From assembly GCA_964617375.1 (NCBI GenBank), contig CAZTXQ010000009.1, forward strand, positions 8,991 through 72,990: a stretch of 64,000 bases of DNA, in the 5' to 3' direction. The position numbers and the translations under genes are program-made. Positions 43,818 through 51,730 of the stretch are shown here, in pieces. The notes under the pieces are model-generated. The model searched no databases, was not told the origin of the DNA, and saw only the letters and a program-made list of their open reading frames with translations. Position 1 is the stretch's first letter. Each line of letters opens with the position of its first letter. This DNA is from Firm-13 sp964617375. GTDB lineage: Bacteria; Bacillota; Clostridia; Saccharofermentanales; Saccharofermentanaceae.

Positions 43818-44861
43818 CTATTGTTCTCTTTCCTGCGGATACACGAGTCTCCATTCTCTCCGGATCGCATCGAGCGTCTCCATAACGGACAGAGATTCGG
43901 ACAGCGGCATAACAGGACTCTCCTTCACTCCTGCCATGACACACCTCATCACTTCTTCCGCCTCATATTGGTACCCGTTTCCGATCCATTCCGGCGTATA
44001 GGAAAGGGTCGGTGTTTCGGCAAGTTCACCGGAATCCGAAAAAGTATAAAGATCCGCTCTGTCGGCCATCCAGAACTTGTTCACGCGAATTACGCCCTTC
44101 GTTCCGATAATATTCATGGTCTGTGATAGATTCCGATCGATCGCAACCGTAAGACATGCCGTCTGCGCAGACTTCGCCAGGTTCCCGTCGATCTCGCCGT
44201 ACTTCATAATCGCTCCGAAAGACGCATCCACGCCGCTAAAGGTCATAGCCGCTTCCGTTGTTATGCCGACCGGCGCATGCCCGAAAATCATCGAGAGGTA
44301 CGAGACCGGATATATACCCAGATCCAGAAGTGCCCCTCCGCCCTTTTCGGGAACAACCGTTCTCAAGTCGGATGAGCTCATCAGCATCATTCCGAAATCG
44401 GACATAACCGTTAATACATCGCCGATCCTGCCGGTCCGGATCCACTCTTTCACGCGGATATTCACCGGAAGGAATCTCGTCCACATCGCTTCCATTAGAA
44501 AAGTACGGTTCGAAGCCGCGTCCAGCATCTTTCGCGTCTCTTTGCTGTTTAGAGCGAAGGGTTTTTCGCATAGAACCGGCACTTTGTGATTCAGGAAAAG
44601 AACAGCCGTTTCAGCATGCTGCGGGTGGAGATTGGAAATATATACGGCGTCGATCGAAGAATCACCGGCCATTTCCTCGTAGGAATCATATGCCCGGGCT
44701 TCCGGATAGAGTCCTCTGTATTCATCGACAAATTCCGATGCCCTGCCGGGTGTTCGGGATGCGGCACCAGCAAACTCGGCCTCAGGCAACTGCTTAAGTC
44801 CCTCGACAAATTTATGGGCTATACCGCCCGGGCCTGCTATGGCGAATCGAAAACGCTTCAT
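43818..44861 (-). CDS. Gfo/Idh/MocA family oxidoreductase
   Basis: The roughly 347-residue enzyme has an N-terminal Rossmann fold (FRFAIAGPGGIAHKFVEGL) and the family motif VLCEKPFALNSKE, where the Lys is catalytic. The C-terminal half has the substrate-binding fold with GGALLDLGIYPVSYLSMIFG. Members oxidise or reduce sugars and cyclitols with NAD(P). ATG at 44861 follows GAAGGAG; twelve upstream codons are open. It is read after the sugar epimerase gene, 39 bp downstream, suggesting a shared sugar pathway. Confidence 0.9.
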   Translation of the reverse strand: MKRFRFAIAGPGGIAHKFVEGLKQLPEAEFAGAASRTPGRASEFVDEYRGLYPEARAYDSYEEMAGDSSIDAVYISNLHPQHAETAVLFLNHKVPVLCEKPFALNSKETRKMLDAASNRTFLMEAMWTRFLPVNIRVKEWIRTGRIGDVLTVMSDFGMMLMSSSDLRTVVPEKGGGALLDLGIYPVSYLSMIFGHAPVGITTEAAMTFSGVDASFGAIMKYGEIDGNLAKSAQTACLTVAIDRNLSQTMNIIGTKGVIRVNKFWMADRADLYTFSDSGELAETPTLSYTPEWIGNGYQYEAEEVMRCVMAGVKESPVMPLSESLSVMETLDAIRREWRLVYPQEREQ

Positions 44862-44900
44862 CGGAATCTCCTTCACATGTCCATAAGGAAACAGCATAGG

Positions 44901-46094
44901 TTAGGATTGAGCACCGGATTCGGGAAACCGTTTCATGATCTCCATACACATGCGGCCGTTGTGATACGGGCATTTCCAGGGACCGGCCAATTCTCTTTTC
45001 GCATCGTGAGACCCATCTTCATAGACGGTCCAATACCATTCCCCGGAAGGCAGTATAACTTCCCTTTCCAGGAATTCGAGTACGGAGTACATCTTCTCCA
45101 AATGCTCCTCAGGAGTGCCGTGTTTGCCGATATCGTTGGCGATGCCGATGATCGCCTCGGCCTGAGGCCACCAGTCACGCTGTGTATTGTCGTGTCCGTC
45201 TTCGCATTCGAAATATAGGCCTCTGTCGGAAAGCGCCCGGCGAACGACATGGCCGCACAATTTCGCGGTGACCGGAGACACCTCAGCCGTTAAATGCTGA
45301 TCTCCTATAACATCAAGTGCCCGGTCAATCAGCCAGGATGCCTCGATATCGTGACCGTAGGAATGAAGGTCAAGGAGCGAATGAAGACTCTTGTCAAAAA
45401 AGACTTCCAGACGCTCTTTATCGGGATTATACATTTCATTTGTCAGCTGCTTTACGCAAAATACGAGTGCGTCTTTGACTTCCGGGTCTCCCGTCACTTC
45501 GTAAAGTACGGTATAGGCTTCCATGATATGAAGAATCGTATTCATAGTCCTTTCGGCAATAATGCCGTTTTCGGACAGCTCCTCATTCGACATCGGCTGA
45601 TACTCGCGCGTCAGCTGTTCGAGATAGCCCGTCCCGTCATGCCAGACCGACTCGATAAGACGGAAAAGTTTTCGCGCATAATCAAGCGCTTCTTGCTTTC
45701 TCGTCGCCTGATAATAGGTCGAAAAGGCATATACCCCGAAAGCCTGATTGTAGGAATGCTTGAAGGTAAGGAGCGGCTGGGAGGAACCGTCGAGCATCCA
45801 GTAAAGTCCCTCAAATTCCGGATCCCAGGCCTTATCGGCAAGAAATCTGTAGGCATGATCCGCGGCATCTAAGTACTCTTTCTTTCCCGTAAGGCGATAT
45901 GCTTCGGAGAAAGTCCATAATATCCGGGAATGCAGAATCACGCCTTTTTCGGCATCTTTATGAATCGTACCGTCATTCTCAACCAGTCCGTAAAAACCGC
46001 CGTGATCCCGGTCCATCAGTGTGAGCCAGAACGGAAGAATATCGCGGTTCAGCATGTCTTCAAGCCGGGATTTAAAACCATTAAAAGAATGCAT
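44901..46094 (-). CDS. AGE-family sugar epimerase (cellobiose 2-epimerase type)
   Basis: The roughly 397-residue protein folds as an (alpha/alpha)6 barrel of the N-acylglucosamine 2-epimerase family. It has the motifs of cellobiose 2-epimerases: MDRDHGGFYGLVENDG, MNTILHIMEAYT, LHSYGHDIEASWLID, RDWWPQAEAIIG and KCPYHNGRMCMEIMKR, which carry the catalytic histidines. These enzymes turn the reducing-end glucose of beta-1,4-disaccharides into mannose. ATG at 46094 follows GTGGGGG. The next gene is a Gfo/Idh/MocA oxidoreductase. Confidence 0.88.
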   Translation of the reverse strand: MHSFNGFKSRLEDMLNRDILPFWLTLMDRDHGGFYGLVENDGTIHKDAEKGVILHSRILWTFSEAYRLTGKKEYLDAADHAYRFLADKAWDPEFEGLYWMLDGSSQPLLTFKHSYNQAFGVYAFSTYYQATRKQEALDYARKLFRLIESVWHDGTGYLEQLTREYQPMSNEELSENGIIAERTMNTILHIMEAYTVLYEVTGDPEVKDALVFCVKQLTNEMYNPDKERLEVFFDKSLHSLLDLHSYGHDIEASWLIDRALDVIGDQHLTAEVSPVTAKLCGHVVRRALSDRGLYFECEDGHDNTQRDWWPQAEAIIGIANDIGKHGTPEEHLEKMYSVLEFLEREVILPSGEWYWTVYEDGSHDAKRELAGPWKCPYHNGRMCMEIMKRFPESGAQS

Positions 46095-46125
46095 AATAAC
46101 CCCCACGTTCGTATATTCAAAACAA

Positions 46126-46243
46126 GCTTATTATACCGTTCCTTTCCGTGCTTTGAATATATCTAAGCTGTCGAGTAATACGAATATACTCTTCTATTCG
46201 CTTGGGAAACGTGTTCAGAGTCCGGTTATCGGGTATAATAAGC
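46126..46243. promoter_or_regulatory. Divergent promoter region with a shared 12-bp inverted repeat
   Basis: GCTTATTATACC (46126-46137) and GGTATAATAAGC (46232-46243) are perfect inverted copies. Each contains a TATAAT -10 box pointing outwards, towards the epimerase (minus) and the unknown 156-residue protein (plus). ATATTCAAA (46113-46121) and TTTGAATAT (46152-46160) form another inverted repeat around the minus-strand promoter, and CGAATA/TATTCG (46181-46200) a third. Confidence 0.5.
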
Positions 46244-46268
46244 CTATTAAATCGGGAAGGTTATGATT

Positions 46269-46739
46269 ATGGAAAACAGCACAGCCTCGGAAAATACCAA
46301 TAAGGATCCAGGACAGGGCGGTCTTATAAACGGAGACCTCTTTAAAGGAATTGCCGTATCCGATTTTAACGACACCGAATATGAATTCGATCTCGACAAC
46401 ATACACGTCCGGGTTGTTCAGAAGACCATATCAACACGGCCCGACCGCCTGTGCGTCGGTTTCCTTTTCCTTCCCGAAGCTCCCGTGCGTTTTCGCGTCG
46501 ACGTACTGGTTCCCGGAAATTGTATGAATGCGAGGGTTGCTCTGAAGGATCAGGAACTGATTCCCTATTTCTCGAAAAACATTCCGTCCGATCCCGAACC
46601 TCTGATAACATCCGGATGTACGGGACACGAGAAATACTCCACTTTAAAACCGGGAGAATTCCAGTCCATAAATTTCAAGTGGGAACCCGGTGATATACTC
46701 CGGTTCTTCTTCTATTTTGACGACAAACAACGGGTATGA
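46269..46739 (+). CDS. Hypothetical protein (156 residues)
   Basis: No family is recognised. The first 20 residues are polar and Ser/Asn-rich; the rest is mixed beta-rich sequence with FKGIAVSDFNDTEYEFDLDN, LCVGFLFLPEAPVRFRVDVL and a hydrophobic FRFFFYF-like end. There is no signal peptide or membrane helix. ATG at 46269 is 8 bp after GGGAAGG; the ATG at 46263 is too close. It has its own promoter region shared with the divergent epimerase gene, so a role in the same sugar metabolism is possible but unproven. Confidence 0.65.
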   Translation: MENSTASENTNKDPGQGGLINGDLFKGIAVSDFNDTEYEFDLDNIHVRVVQKTISTRPDRLCVGFLFLPEAPVRFRVDVLVPGNCMNARVALKDQELIPYFSKNIPSDPEPLITSGCTGHEKYSTLKPGEFQSINFKWEPGDILRFFFYFDDKQRV

Positions 46740-46758
46740 TCCGTAAAGCGGATACAGG

Positions 46759-48015
46759 TCAACCTGCAAGGCTTTCCGATACCTGAGCGGCCGGCGTGAC
46801 CGTCACTTCGACTTGAATAGTCGGAGCCAGCGTCTCACCCGCTTCATAAGCCGACTTGAGAAGTCCGTTGTGGACTCCTTTTTCGATGCATTTGAGCAAA
46901 ATAAACGCCGTATTGTTGATGCGTTTTTCCATTAATCCTTCATCCAGAGACGCCGCGAGAAGATTGATCGAATCGAGATCCGTATGACGGATTGTTCCGG
47001 CTGCGGTCTGCAGGTTAAGGTTCTTGGTTTCTTTCATCTCTTCAAGAGTCGCGTAATTGTAGTCATAGGACTCGATAAAAATGACCGGTATGCCCGCTTT
47101 GTCAAACGGCACATAATCCGACTGACTCAAGGTAACCTCCCGGTAAATATCCGTTGTCCCGTCGCCGTTTACGTCAAAGGATAATCCCGATTCGTTATAC
47201 AGGAGATCCACGCCGTTCTTCGATGAGAGACTGTTCTCGTAAACTACGTCATATGCTTCGTAGAGCTTCCTTCTCATCTCGTATTTTTTCCCGGCAGCGA
47301 GTGAACTGAAGCCTGCGCTTGCATAGAGTTTGTCGCCCGCGTAAATGCTTTCGATGCAATACATGGCATCCGTCGACGCCGTTTCAACCGGTGTCATCTG
47401 AGACGCATAATATGCGGCACCGGCCGCCGAATCTTCTCCCGCACCGAAGGCAATTAATATCACGTCGTATCCGGGATTCGTATCTTTCAGCTGTTTGGCC
47501 AGCGTCAGAAGGCATCCGATTCCGCTCGCATTATCCTGTATGCCGTTATAGTCCGGATTCGCTGCAGAATTGGTAGTCCCGAAAAACGTATCGTAATGCG
47601 CTCCGACAATGACCTGAAGATGTTCTTCTTTATAAGATCCGTCGTCCGCGGCTAACATAAAACCCTGCCCGGGTATCTTAACGATATAGTTTGTCGACGT
47701 ACCCGAATGATCCGGCGACTCAAAGGTCTGTTCGGTCACCGTATAGCCGAGCTTCTCAAATTCGTTCCTGACATATTCGCCCGCACCTTTTTCCTCGTCG
47801 GAATACGCCTTGCGGAAGGGAAACTCTGATGCAAGTCCGGTTGCGATCGATGATCCGTACATGCCGTAATCCGCAATCGGAGTTTCGGCAGTCTCTTCAT
47901 TTCCACAGGCGCAAAGTACCGCCGGCAGAACCAGTGCAATTGAAAACAGGATTGCGGTTATTTTTCTGGAAACCCGGCCGATGCGAAAAGAACCGGGCAG
48001 CGGTGAACGTCGCAT
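46759..48015 (-). CDS. M28-family peptidase lipoprotein
   Basis: The 418-residue product has a basic start, a hydrophobic helix and a lipobox (LCAC, lipid Cys at residue 37), so it is a surface lipoprotein. The M28 metallopeptidase fold shows VGAHYDTFFG, NGIQDNASGIG, IAFGAGEDSAAGAAYY and a late RHTDLDSINLL, which supply most zinc ligands. In the third motif the usual Glu-Glu pair reads Gly-Glu. ATG at 48015 is preceded by GAGGAGA; nine upstream codons overlap the AroB-like gene. It follows that gene by 17 bp. Confidence 0.83.
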   Translation of the reverse strand: MRRSPLPGSFRIGRVSRKITAILFSIALVLPAVLCACGNEETAETPIADYGMYGSSIATGLASEFPFRKAYSDEEKGAGEYVRNEFEKLGYTVTEQTFESPDHSGTSTNYIVKIPGQGFMLAADDGSYKEEHLQVIVGAHYDTFFGTTNSAANPDYNGIQDNASGIGCLLTLAKQLKDTNPGYDVILIAFGAGEDSAAGAAYYASQMTPVETASTDAMYCIESIYAGDKLYASAGFSSLAAGKKYEMRRKLYEAYDVVYENSLSSKNGVDLLYNESGLSFDVNGDGTTDIYREVTLSQSDYVPFDKAGIPVIFIESYDYNYATLEEMKETKNLNLQTAAGTIRHTDLDSINLLAASLDEGLMEKRINNTAFILLKCIEKGVHNGLLKSAYEAGETLAPTIQVEVTVTPAAQVSESLAG

Positions 48016-48032
48016 GCATTGTCTCCTCTTCA

Positions 48033-49049
48033 TTACGTACATATACCGGAAAGGACTTTTTCAAAGAAAGAAGCCGTGTCGGCCGCCGGAATCATATCGA
48101 TATAGGGTTGTCCCTGATCGTCCAGCCGGACAACACTGACCGGATTGTCGTTGTTCTCGTAGTTCTTAAGAATCCGCTTGAGAAGGGTATCTTTGGCCAC
48201 GCCGGTAACGGTCATCGGCAATCCGAACTTGATATAAATCGCCTTCATCCGGTCCGAATGGTAAAGCGAAAGCATGCCGAGTGCGAGTGCTTCTCCGTGT
48301 GTATATTTGAGAAAACGGAAATGCCCTTCGATCGCTTCCGCAATCTCCTGACCGAACGAGAGATAGCGCGGATCCTTCTCGCGCAGGAGTTTTCTCGACC
48401 GGATGCTCTGGTCTACAAGATTCATCATGTCAATCATCGGCTCCTGCAGAAGTTCGAGAAGGAAGCTGTTCCCGAGCAGTCCAAACTGAATCGCCTGAGC
48501 GATGCCGTTGGCCTGAAAACGGGGCGGCAATGTACGAAGATAGTCCGTATCAATGAGGACCCGTGCCGGCGAAGATGCGACTCCGATCTGGTTCTTATGA
48601 CTCTGAAAATTCAAGAAAGAGTCACCGGCAACGGAAGAGTCGATCATAGCCAGAAGAGATGTCGGAACCTGGATATAATCAATGCCTTTCTGGTAGGTCG
48701 CGGCCACAAATGCGGCCACATCAATAACTCCGCCGCCGCCGAGCGCGATGAGCAGGTCTTTCTTCGAAAACTCAATATCCGTCAGGCGCTCAAACGCAGA
48801 TCTGACTACGTCAAAAGACTTGGCAGCCTGACTTCCGTCAATGACAATCACGGTCGGATTGATTCCGTTCCTCACAAATTGACGGACAAAATCATTTATG
48901 TAATAACCGGAGACCTCACGGTCCGTTATGATGGCAACCTGTGCTTTTTCGAGGCGCGGTTTCAAGAGATCCGCCAGACAGAGCTGCGCATAAGACTGTC
49001 CGCATTCGACGGGATAGGATGTTCCTGCATTGATTCCTGAAAGTTCCAT
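48033..49049 (-). CDS. AroB-like (3-dehydroquinate synthase family) protein lacking key active-site residues
   Basis: The 338-residue protein aligns along the whole DHQ synthase fold: IALGGGGVIDVAAFVAATYQ (NAD region), VPTSLLAMIDSSVAGDSF and the C-terminal THGEALALGM with a zinc-type His. However, the catalytic Lys of GGKTG is Asp143, the zinc-ligand Glu of GLAEVIKYG is Gln185 and its Lys is Gln188, and both His of FGHTxGHAIE are replaced (Gln234, Glu238). It is therefore unlikely to be a working DHQ synthase. ATG at 49049 has AGGAGG just upstream. No other shikimate genes are nearby. Confidence 0.8.
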   Translation of the reverse strand: MELSGINAGTSYPVECGQSYAQLCLADLLKPRLEKAQVAIITDREVSGYYINDFVRQFVRNGINPTVIVIDGSQAAKSFDVVRSAFERLTDIEFSKKDLLIALGGGGVIDVAAFVAATYQKGIDYIQVPTSLLAMIDSSVAGDSFLNFQSHKNQIGVASSPARVLIDTDYLRTLPPRFQANGIAQAIQFGLLGNSFLLELLQEPMIDMMNLVDQSIRSRKLLREKDPRYLSFGQEIAEAIEGHFRFLKYTHGEALALGMLSLYHSDRMKAIYIKFGLPMTVTGVAKDTLLKRILKNYENNDNPVSVVRLDDQGQPYIDMIPAADTASFFEKVLSGICT

Positions 49050-49136
49050 GAATCCTCCTAAAGATAACTTGCCCTCCATCATAACATTTTCACGGCTAAG
49101 TTATAAGACATCATGACAAAAAGGCGATGCATAACA

Positions 49137-49571
49137 TCATATATAATACATTTCTTTTCCCGATTGCAGTTCCAGATATTCCTCCGCAAGGTCCGAAAGG
49201 CGGATTGATTCAAGAACGTCTTTCACATTTGCATTGAGTTTTCCCCAGACATTCCGGGCAAGAAACGACCGGATATCCGTGGGATCTTGCTCGTCGGTTT
49301 CGATGAGAAGCAAATCGCCCTCAAGTACGGACACAATTTCGCTTAAAAGGATTTCGGACGGCGCCTTCGTCAGCATATATCCGCCCTGCGCGCCTTTGAC
49401 ACTCCTGATAATCCCGGCGCGGCGAAGCACCGAGAAATCCTGCTCGAGATATTTTAAAGAAATGTCCTGGCGGGCTGCAATTTCATGTAAGGCCACGTGA
49501 CCCGATTCCGAGTAGACGGCAAGATCGACAAGGGCACGAAGACCGTATCTGCATTTTGTTGATAGCTTCAT
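49137..49571 (-). CDS. Rrf2-family regulator without cysteine ligands
   Basis: The 144-residue protein is a winged-helix Rrf2 regulator: MKLSTKCRYGLRALVDLAVY, then ISLKYLEQDFSVLRRAGIIR and SVKGAQGGYMLTKAPSEI in family order. The middle region where IscR-like members hold an Fe-S cluster has no cysteines, as in CymR. It probably binds DNA without a cluster, or with a partner protein. It lies 64 bp after a second, Cys-rich Rrf2 gene and 87 bp before the AroB-like gene. Confidence 0.9.
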   Translation of the reverse strand: MKLSTKCRYGLRALVDLAVYSESGHVALHEIAARQDISLKYLEQDFSVLRRAGIIRSVKGAQGGYMLTKAPSEILLSEIVSVLEGDLLLIETDEQDPTDIRSFLARNVWGKLNANVKDVLESIRLSDLAEEYLELQSGKEMYYI

Positions 49572-49611
49572 AAGTATCCCTTCCGAAATTCATATCAATC
49601 ACATAAGGATT

Positions 49612-49628
49612 CTGACCGTACAGGTCAG
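49612..49628 (-). repeat. Small inverted repeat between the two Rrf2 genes
   Basis: CTGACC and GGTCAG flank a 5-bp centre. It lies 8 bp after the stop of the Cys-rich Rrf2 gene. It may be an operator or a weak terminator; no U-run follows. Confidence 0.3.
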
Positions 49629-49635
49629 GGATTCG

Positions 49636-50079
49636 TCAAATCGCGTAATCCTGTCCCGACGCATCCTCTTTTGCTGCAAATTCTTTGACAAGATCAGCGA
49701 TGTTCATCTTGTCGACCGTATCCGAGATCACTCTGTTCAGCCGGCACCATGTATTTCTGGCAGCACACTGTGTGCTTTTACCGCATACAGACGTGTCTTC
49801 TATGCAGATCACGGGAGAAATCGATTTCTCCGCAGCACGAAGCACATCGCCGACCGAAATGGCGGAAGAAGATCGGGCGAGCCGGTATCCGCCCTGTGCA
49901 CCGCGCAGGCTCTTTATGATTCCGCCCTTACGCAAGAGGGAGAAGATCTGTTCGAGATAGTTGTCGGAAATCATTGTGCGCTCGCTGATTTCACGTATAC
50001 TGACGCTTCCGGCGCCCGGCATCATCGCGATTGCAAGAACGGCTTCAAGTGCATAGCTGCCGCGCGTTGATATTCTCAT
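49636..50079 (-). CDS. Rrf2-family regulator with four cysteines (likely Fe-S sensor)
   Basis: The 147-residue regulator has the Rrf2 winged helix (MRISTRGSYALEAVLAIAMM, NYLEQIFSLLRKGGIIKSLR, GAQGGYRLARSS). Cys92, Cys99, Cys105 and Cys112 form a cluster-binding-like pattern close to that of IscR/NsrR. It may sense Fe-S status, oxygen or nitric oxide. ATG at 50079 follows AAGGAG; sixteen upstream codons are open. It is divergent from the carboxypeptidase-like gene. Confidence 0.88.
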   Translation of the reverse strand: MRISTRGSYALEAVLAIAMMPGAGSVSIREISERTMISDNYLEQIFSLLRKGGIIKSLRGAQGGYRLARSSSAISVGDVLRAAEKSISPVICIEDTSVCGKSTQCAARNTWCRLNRVISDTVDKMNIADLVKEFAAKEDASGQDYAI

Positions 50080-50190
50080 GGTGATTTTCTCCTTTTCCCA
50101 TATGATTATATGTGTATAATTTATCATTTTCCTGCGTGTCGTGCAAGAAAGCGTTCGCGTATGTAAAAGCGCTTCTTGCCTGTCAATCGT

Positions 50191-50198
50191 GTTATAAT
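50191..50198 (+). promoter_or_regulatory. Extended -10 element of the carboxypeptidase-like gene
   Basis: TGTTATAAT contains a perfect TATAAT (50193-50198) with an upstream TG. An imperfect inverted repeat, GCAAGAAAGCG and CGCTTCTTGC (50143-50179), lies just upstream. Confidence 0.5.
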
Positions 50199-50231
50199 CA
50201 TTTTATTCAACGGAATGTATCGGAGTGCACG

Positions 50232-51638
50232 ATGGCAAAACTATTTTCTGACGATCGATTGAGACAGCGAATCCTCGCATTTTTTGCCGCCTTGTTGTCC
50301 TTTTCTATTCTGACAGCGTATGCCGGCATACCGGTGTATGCCACGGATTCTGTCCCGGAACCGAGCGAATCAAGCGACTCCTCAAAGGACACAGATGGCA
50401 GTGAATCCCCGGATAACGGCTTCGAAATCACATCATCCGCCGAAAATATACTGGTTCTGTCGACTTCAAGAGGCAAAACACTCTATGACAGAAATGCCGG
50501 TATAACGGCGAACATTCCTGCGGCATCAAAGATCATGACGGCCGTCATTGCTCTCGAAGCGCTGACTACCGATACTCTTGTAACCATATCAAAAGATGCC
50601 GAAGAACTCGATGACAAGTCGGATAAACCTCTCTTTATCATAAAGGGCGAAAAATGCTCTGTACAGTATCTTGTTGCCGCCATCATATACTGCGATTCCG
50701 ATGCCGCAGCGCTTTCTCTGGCCGAATATATTTCGAACGATGAGGCCAGCTTTGTGAAGCGGATGAATGAAACAGCAAAGTCTTTAAATATGAAAGACAC
50801 TCTTTTCGCGAATACATCCGGAGAACCGGTTATTACCGCACTGCCGTCGACATCGGCCTCCATCAAATACAGTTCGTACGCCAAACAGTATTCCACACTT
50901 AATGATCTTGCCCTTCTTTTTCGCTATGCATTGAATCAGAACTCCTTTCGAGAGATATTCTCCCGGTACAGATCATTGACATTTCAATCCGACGGCACTC
51001 CCCAATCAATCACCAATACTCTTGTTTCGGCCTGGGGAATTGCCAATCTGGACGGTGCAGCACGCTTTTCCGACACGGATTCGAGTTCGGTTTCGAGCGT
51101 TGTATCACTTGCTTCCGTCGACGATTTCGAAATTGTCATTCTGTTTCAAGACTCGCAGAATGATTCGATTTATCAGGATCTTTCCGGCGGAATAGAATCC
51201 ACCTTTCATTATTATGAGGTTTCAAACCTTGTAAATGCCGGAGATCCATACCGTACCGTATCGATTGACGGAATTCCGGGACCGATCGACGCGGAATTCA
51301 AAAACACCGTGCGGTATATTCATCCGATCGGAACCGAATATGGACTTACCGAAACGGTATTCACGCCTACGCAGGCCCTTGGTCTCCCGATCAGTGCGGG
51401 TGATTTGCTCGGGCAGGTCAGTTTCACACTCGAAGACGGGACGCAGATTGTAACCGAAGTGGTATCTTCGGTGAACGTTTGGTCCGAATCATCGGTCTTC
51501 TCCGATACGCTTGCGCTGCTTAAGACAAATCATAACCTTACCGTTATCATCGTTATGGTCGTGGCCGTGTTCTTCCTGTCGGCCGCGTGGACTCTTACCC
51601 GCTTCATTCTTCGGCTTCGCCGGTCATTAAAAAAGTAA
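50232..51638 (+). CDS. D,D-carboxypeptidase (S11/DacF) homologue lacking the catalytic motifs
   Basis: The 468-residue protein has a signal peptide (residues 1-38), a Ser/Asp-rich spacer, an S11-type domain (about 67-300), a beta-rich C-terminal domain and a final membrane helix (about 438-460). The frame matches D-Ala-D-Ala carboxypeptidases around IPAASKIMTAVIALEAL, SVQYLVAAIIYCDSDAAALS and the DDFEIVILF strand, but SxxK reads AASK (97-100), SxN reads CDS (154-156) and no KTG is present. ATG at 50232 follows GGAGTGCACG. It is probably a non-catalytic envelope protein. Confidence 0.8.
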   Translation: MAKLFSDDRLRQRILAFFAALLSFSILTAYAGIPVYATDSVPEPSESSDSSKDTDGSESPDNGFEITSSAENILVLSTSRGKTLYDRNAGITANIPAASKIMTAVIALEALTTDTLVTISKDAEELDDKSDKPLFIIKGEKCSVQYLVAAIIYCDSDAAALSLAEYISNDEASFVKRMNETAKSLNMKDTLFANTSGEPVITALPSTSASIKYSSYAKQYSTLNDLALLFRYALNQNSFREIFSRYRSLTFQSDGTPQSITNTLVSAWGIANLDGAARFSDTDSSSVSSVVSLASVDDFEIVILFQDSQNDSIYQDLSGGIESTFHYYEVSNLVNAGDPYRTVSIDGIPGPIDAEFKNTVRYIHPIGTEYGLTETVFTPTQALGLPISAGDLLGQVSFTLEDGTQIVTEVVSSVNVWSESSVFSDTLALLKTNHNLTVIIVMVVAVFFLSAAWTLTRFILRLRRSLKK

Positions 51639-51730
51639 TCCGGATACTTTCCGTTTCCTTTGTTCAAGATATGCGGGAGGCATATTTTGTGATAACATTA
51701 TAAGGTTAAAAAAACGGAAGAGGTAAGAAT

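Noticed and set aside
47829..49040. 403-codon plus-strand frame
   Set aside because: It is antisense to the AroB-like and M28 genes and has no ribosome binding site or family match.
51669..51688. Hairpin ATATGC-GGGAG-GCATAT as a terminator before gltX
   Set aside because: The stem is only 6 bp and the T-run is weak; it may be an operator, but nothing supports a choice.
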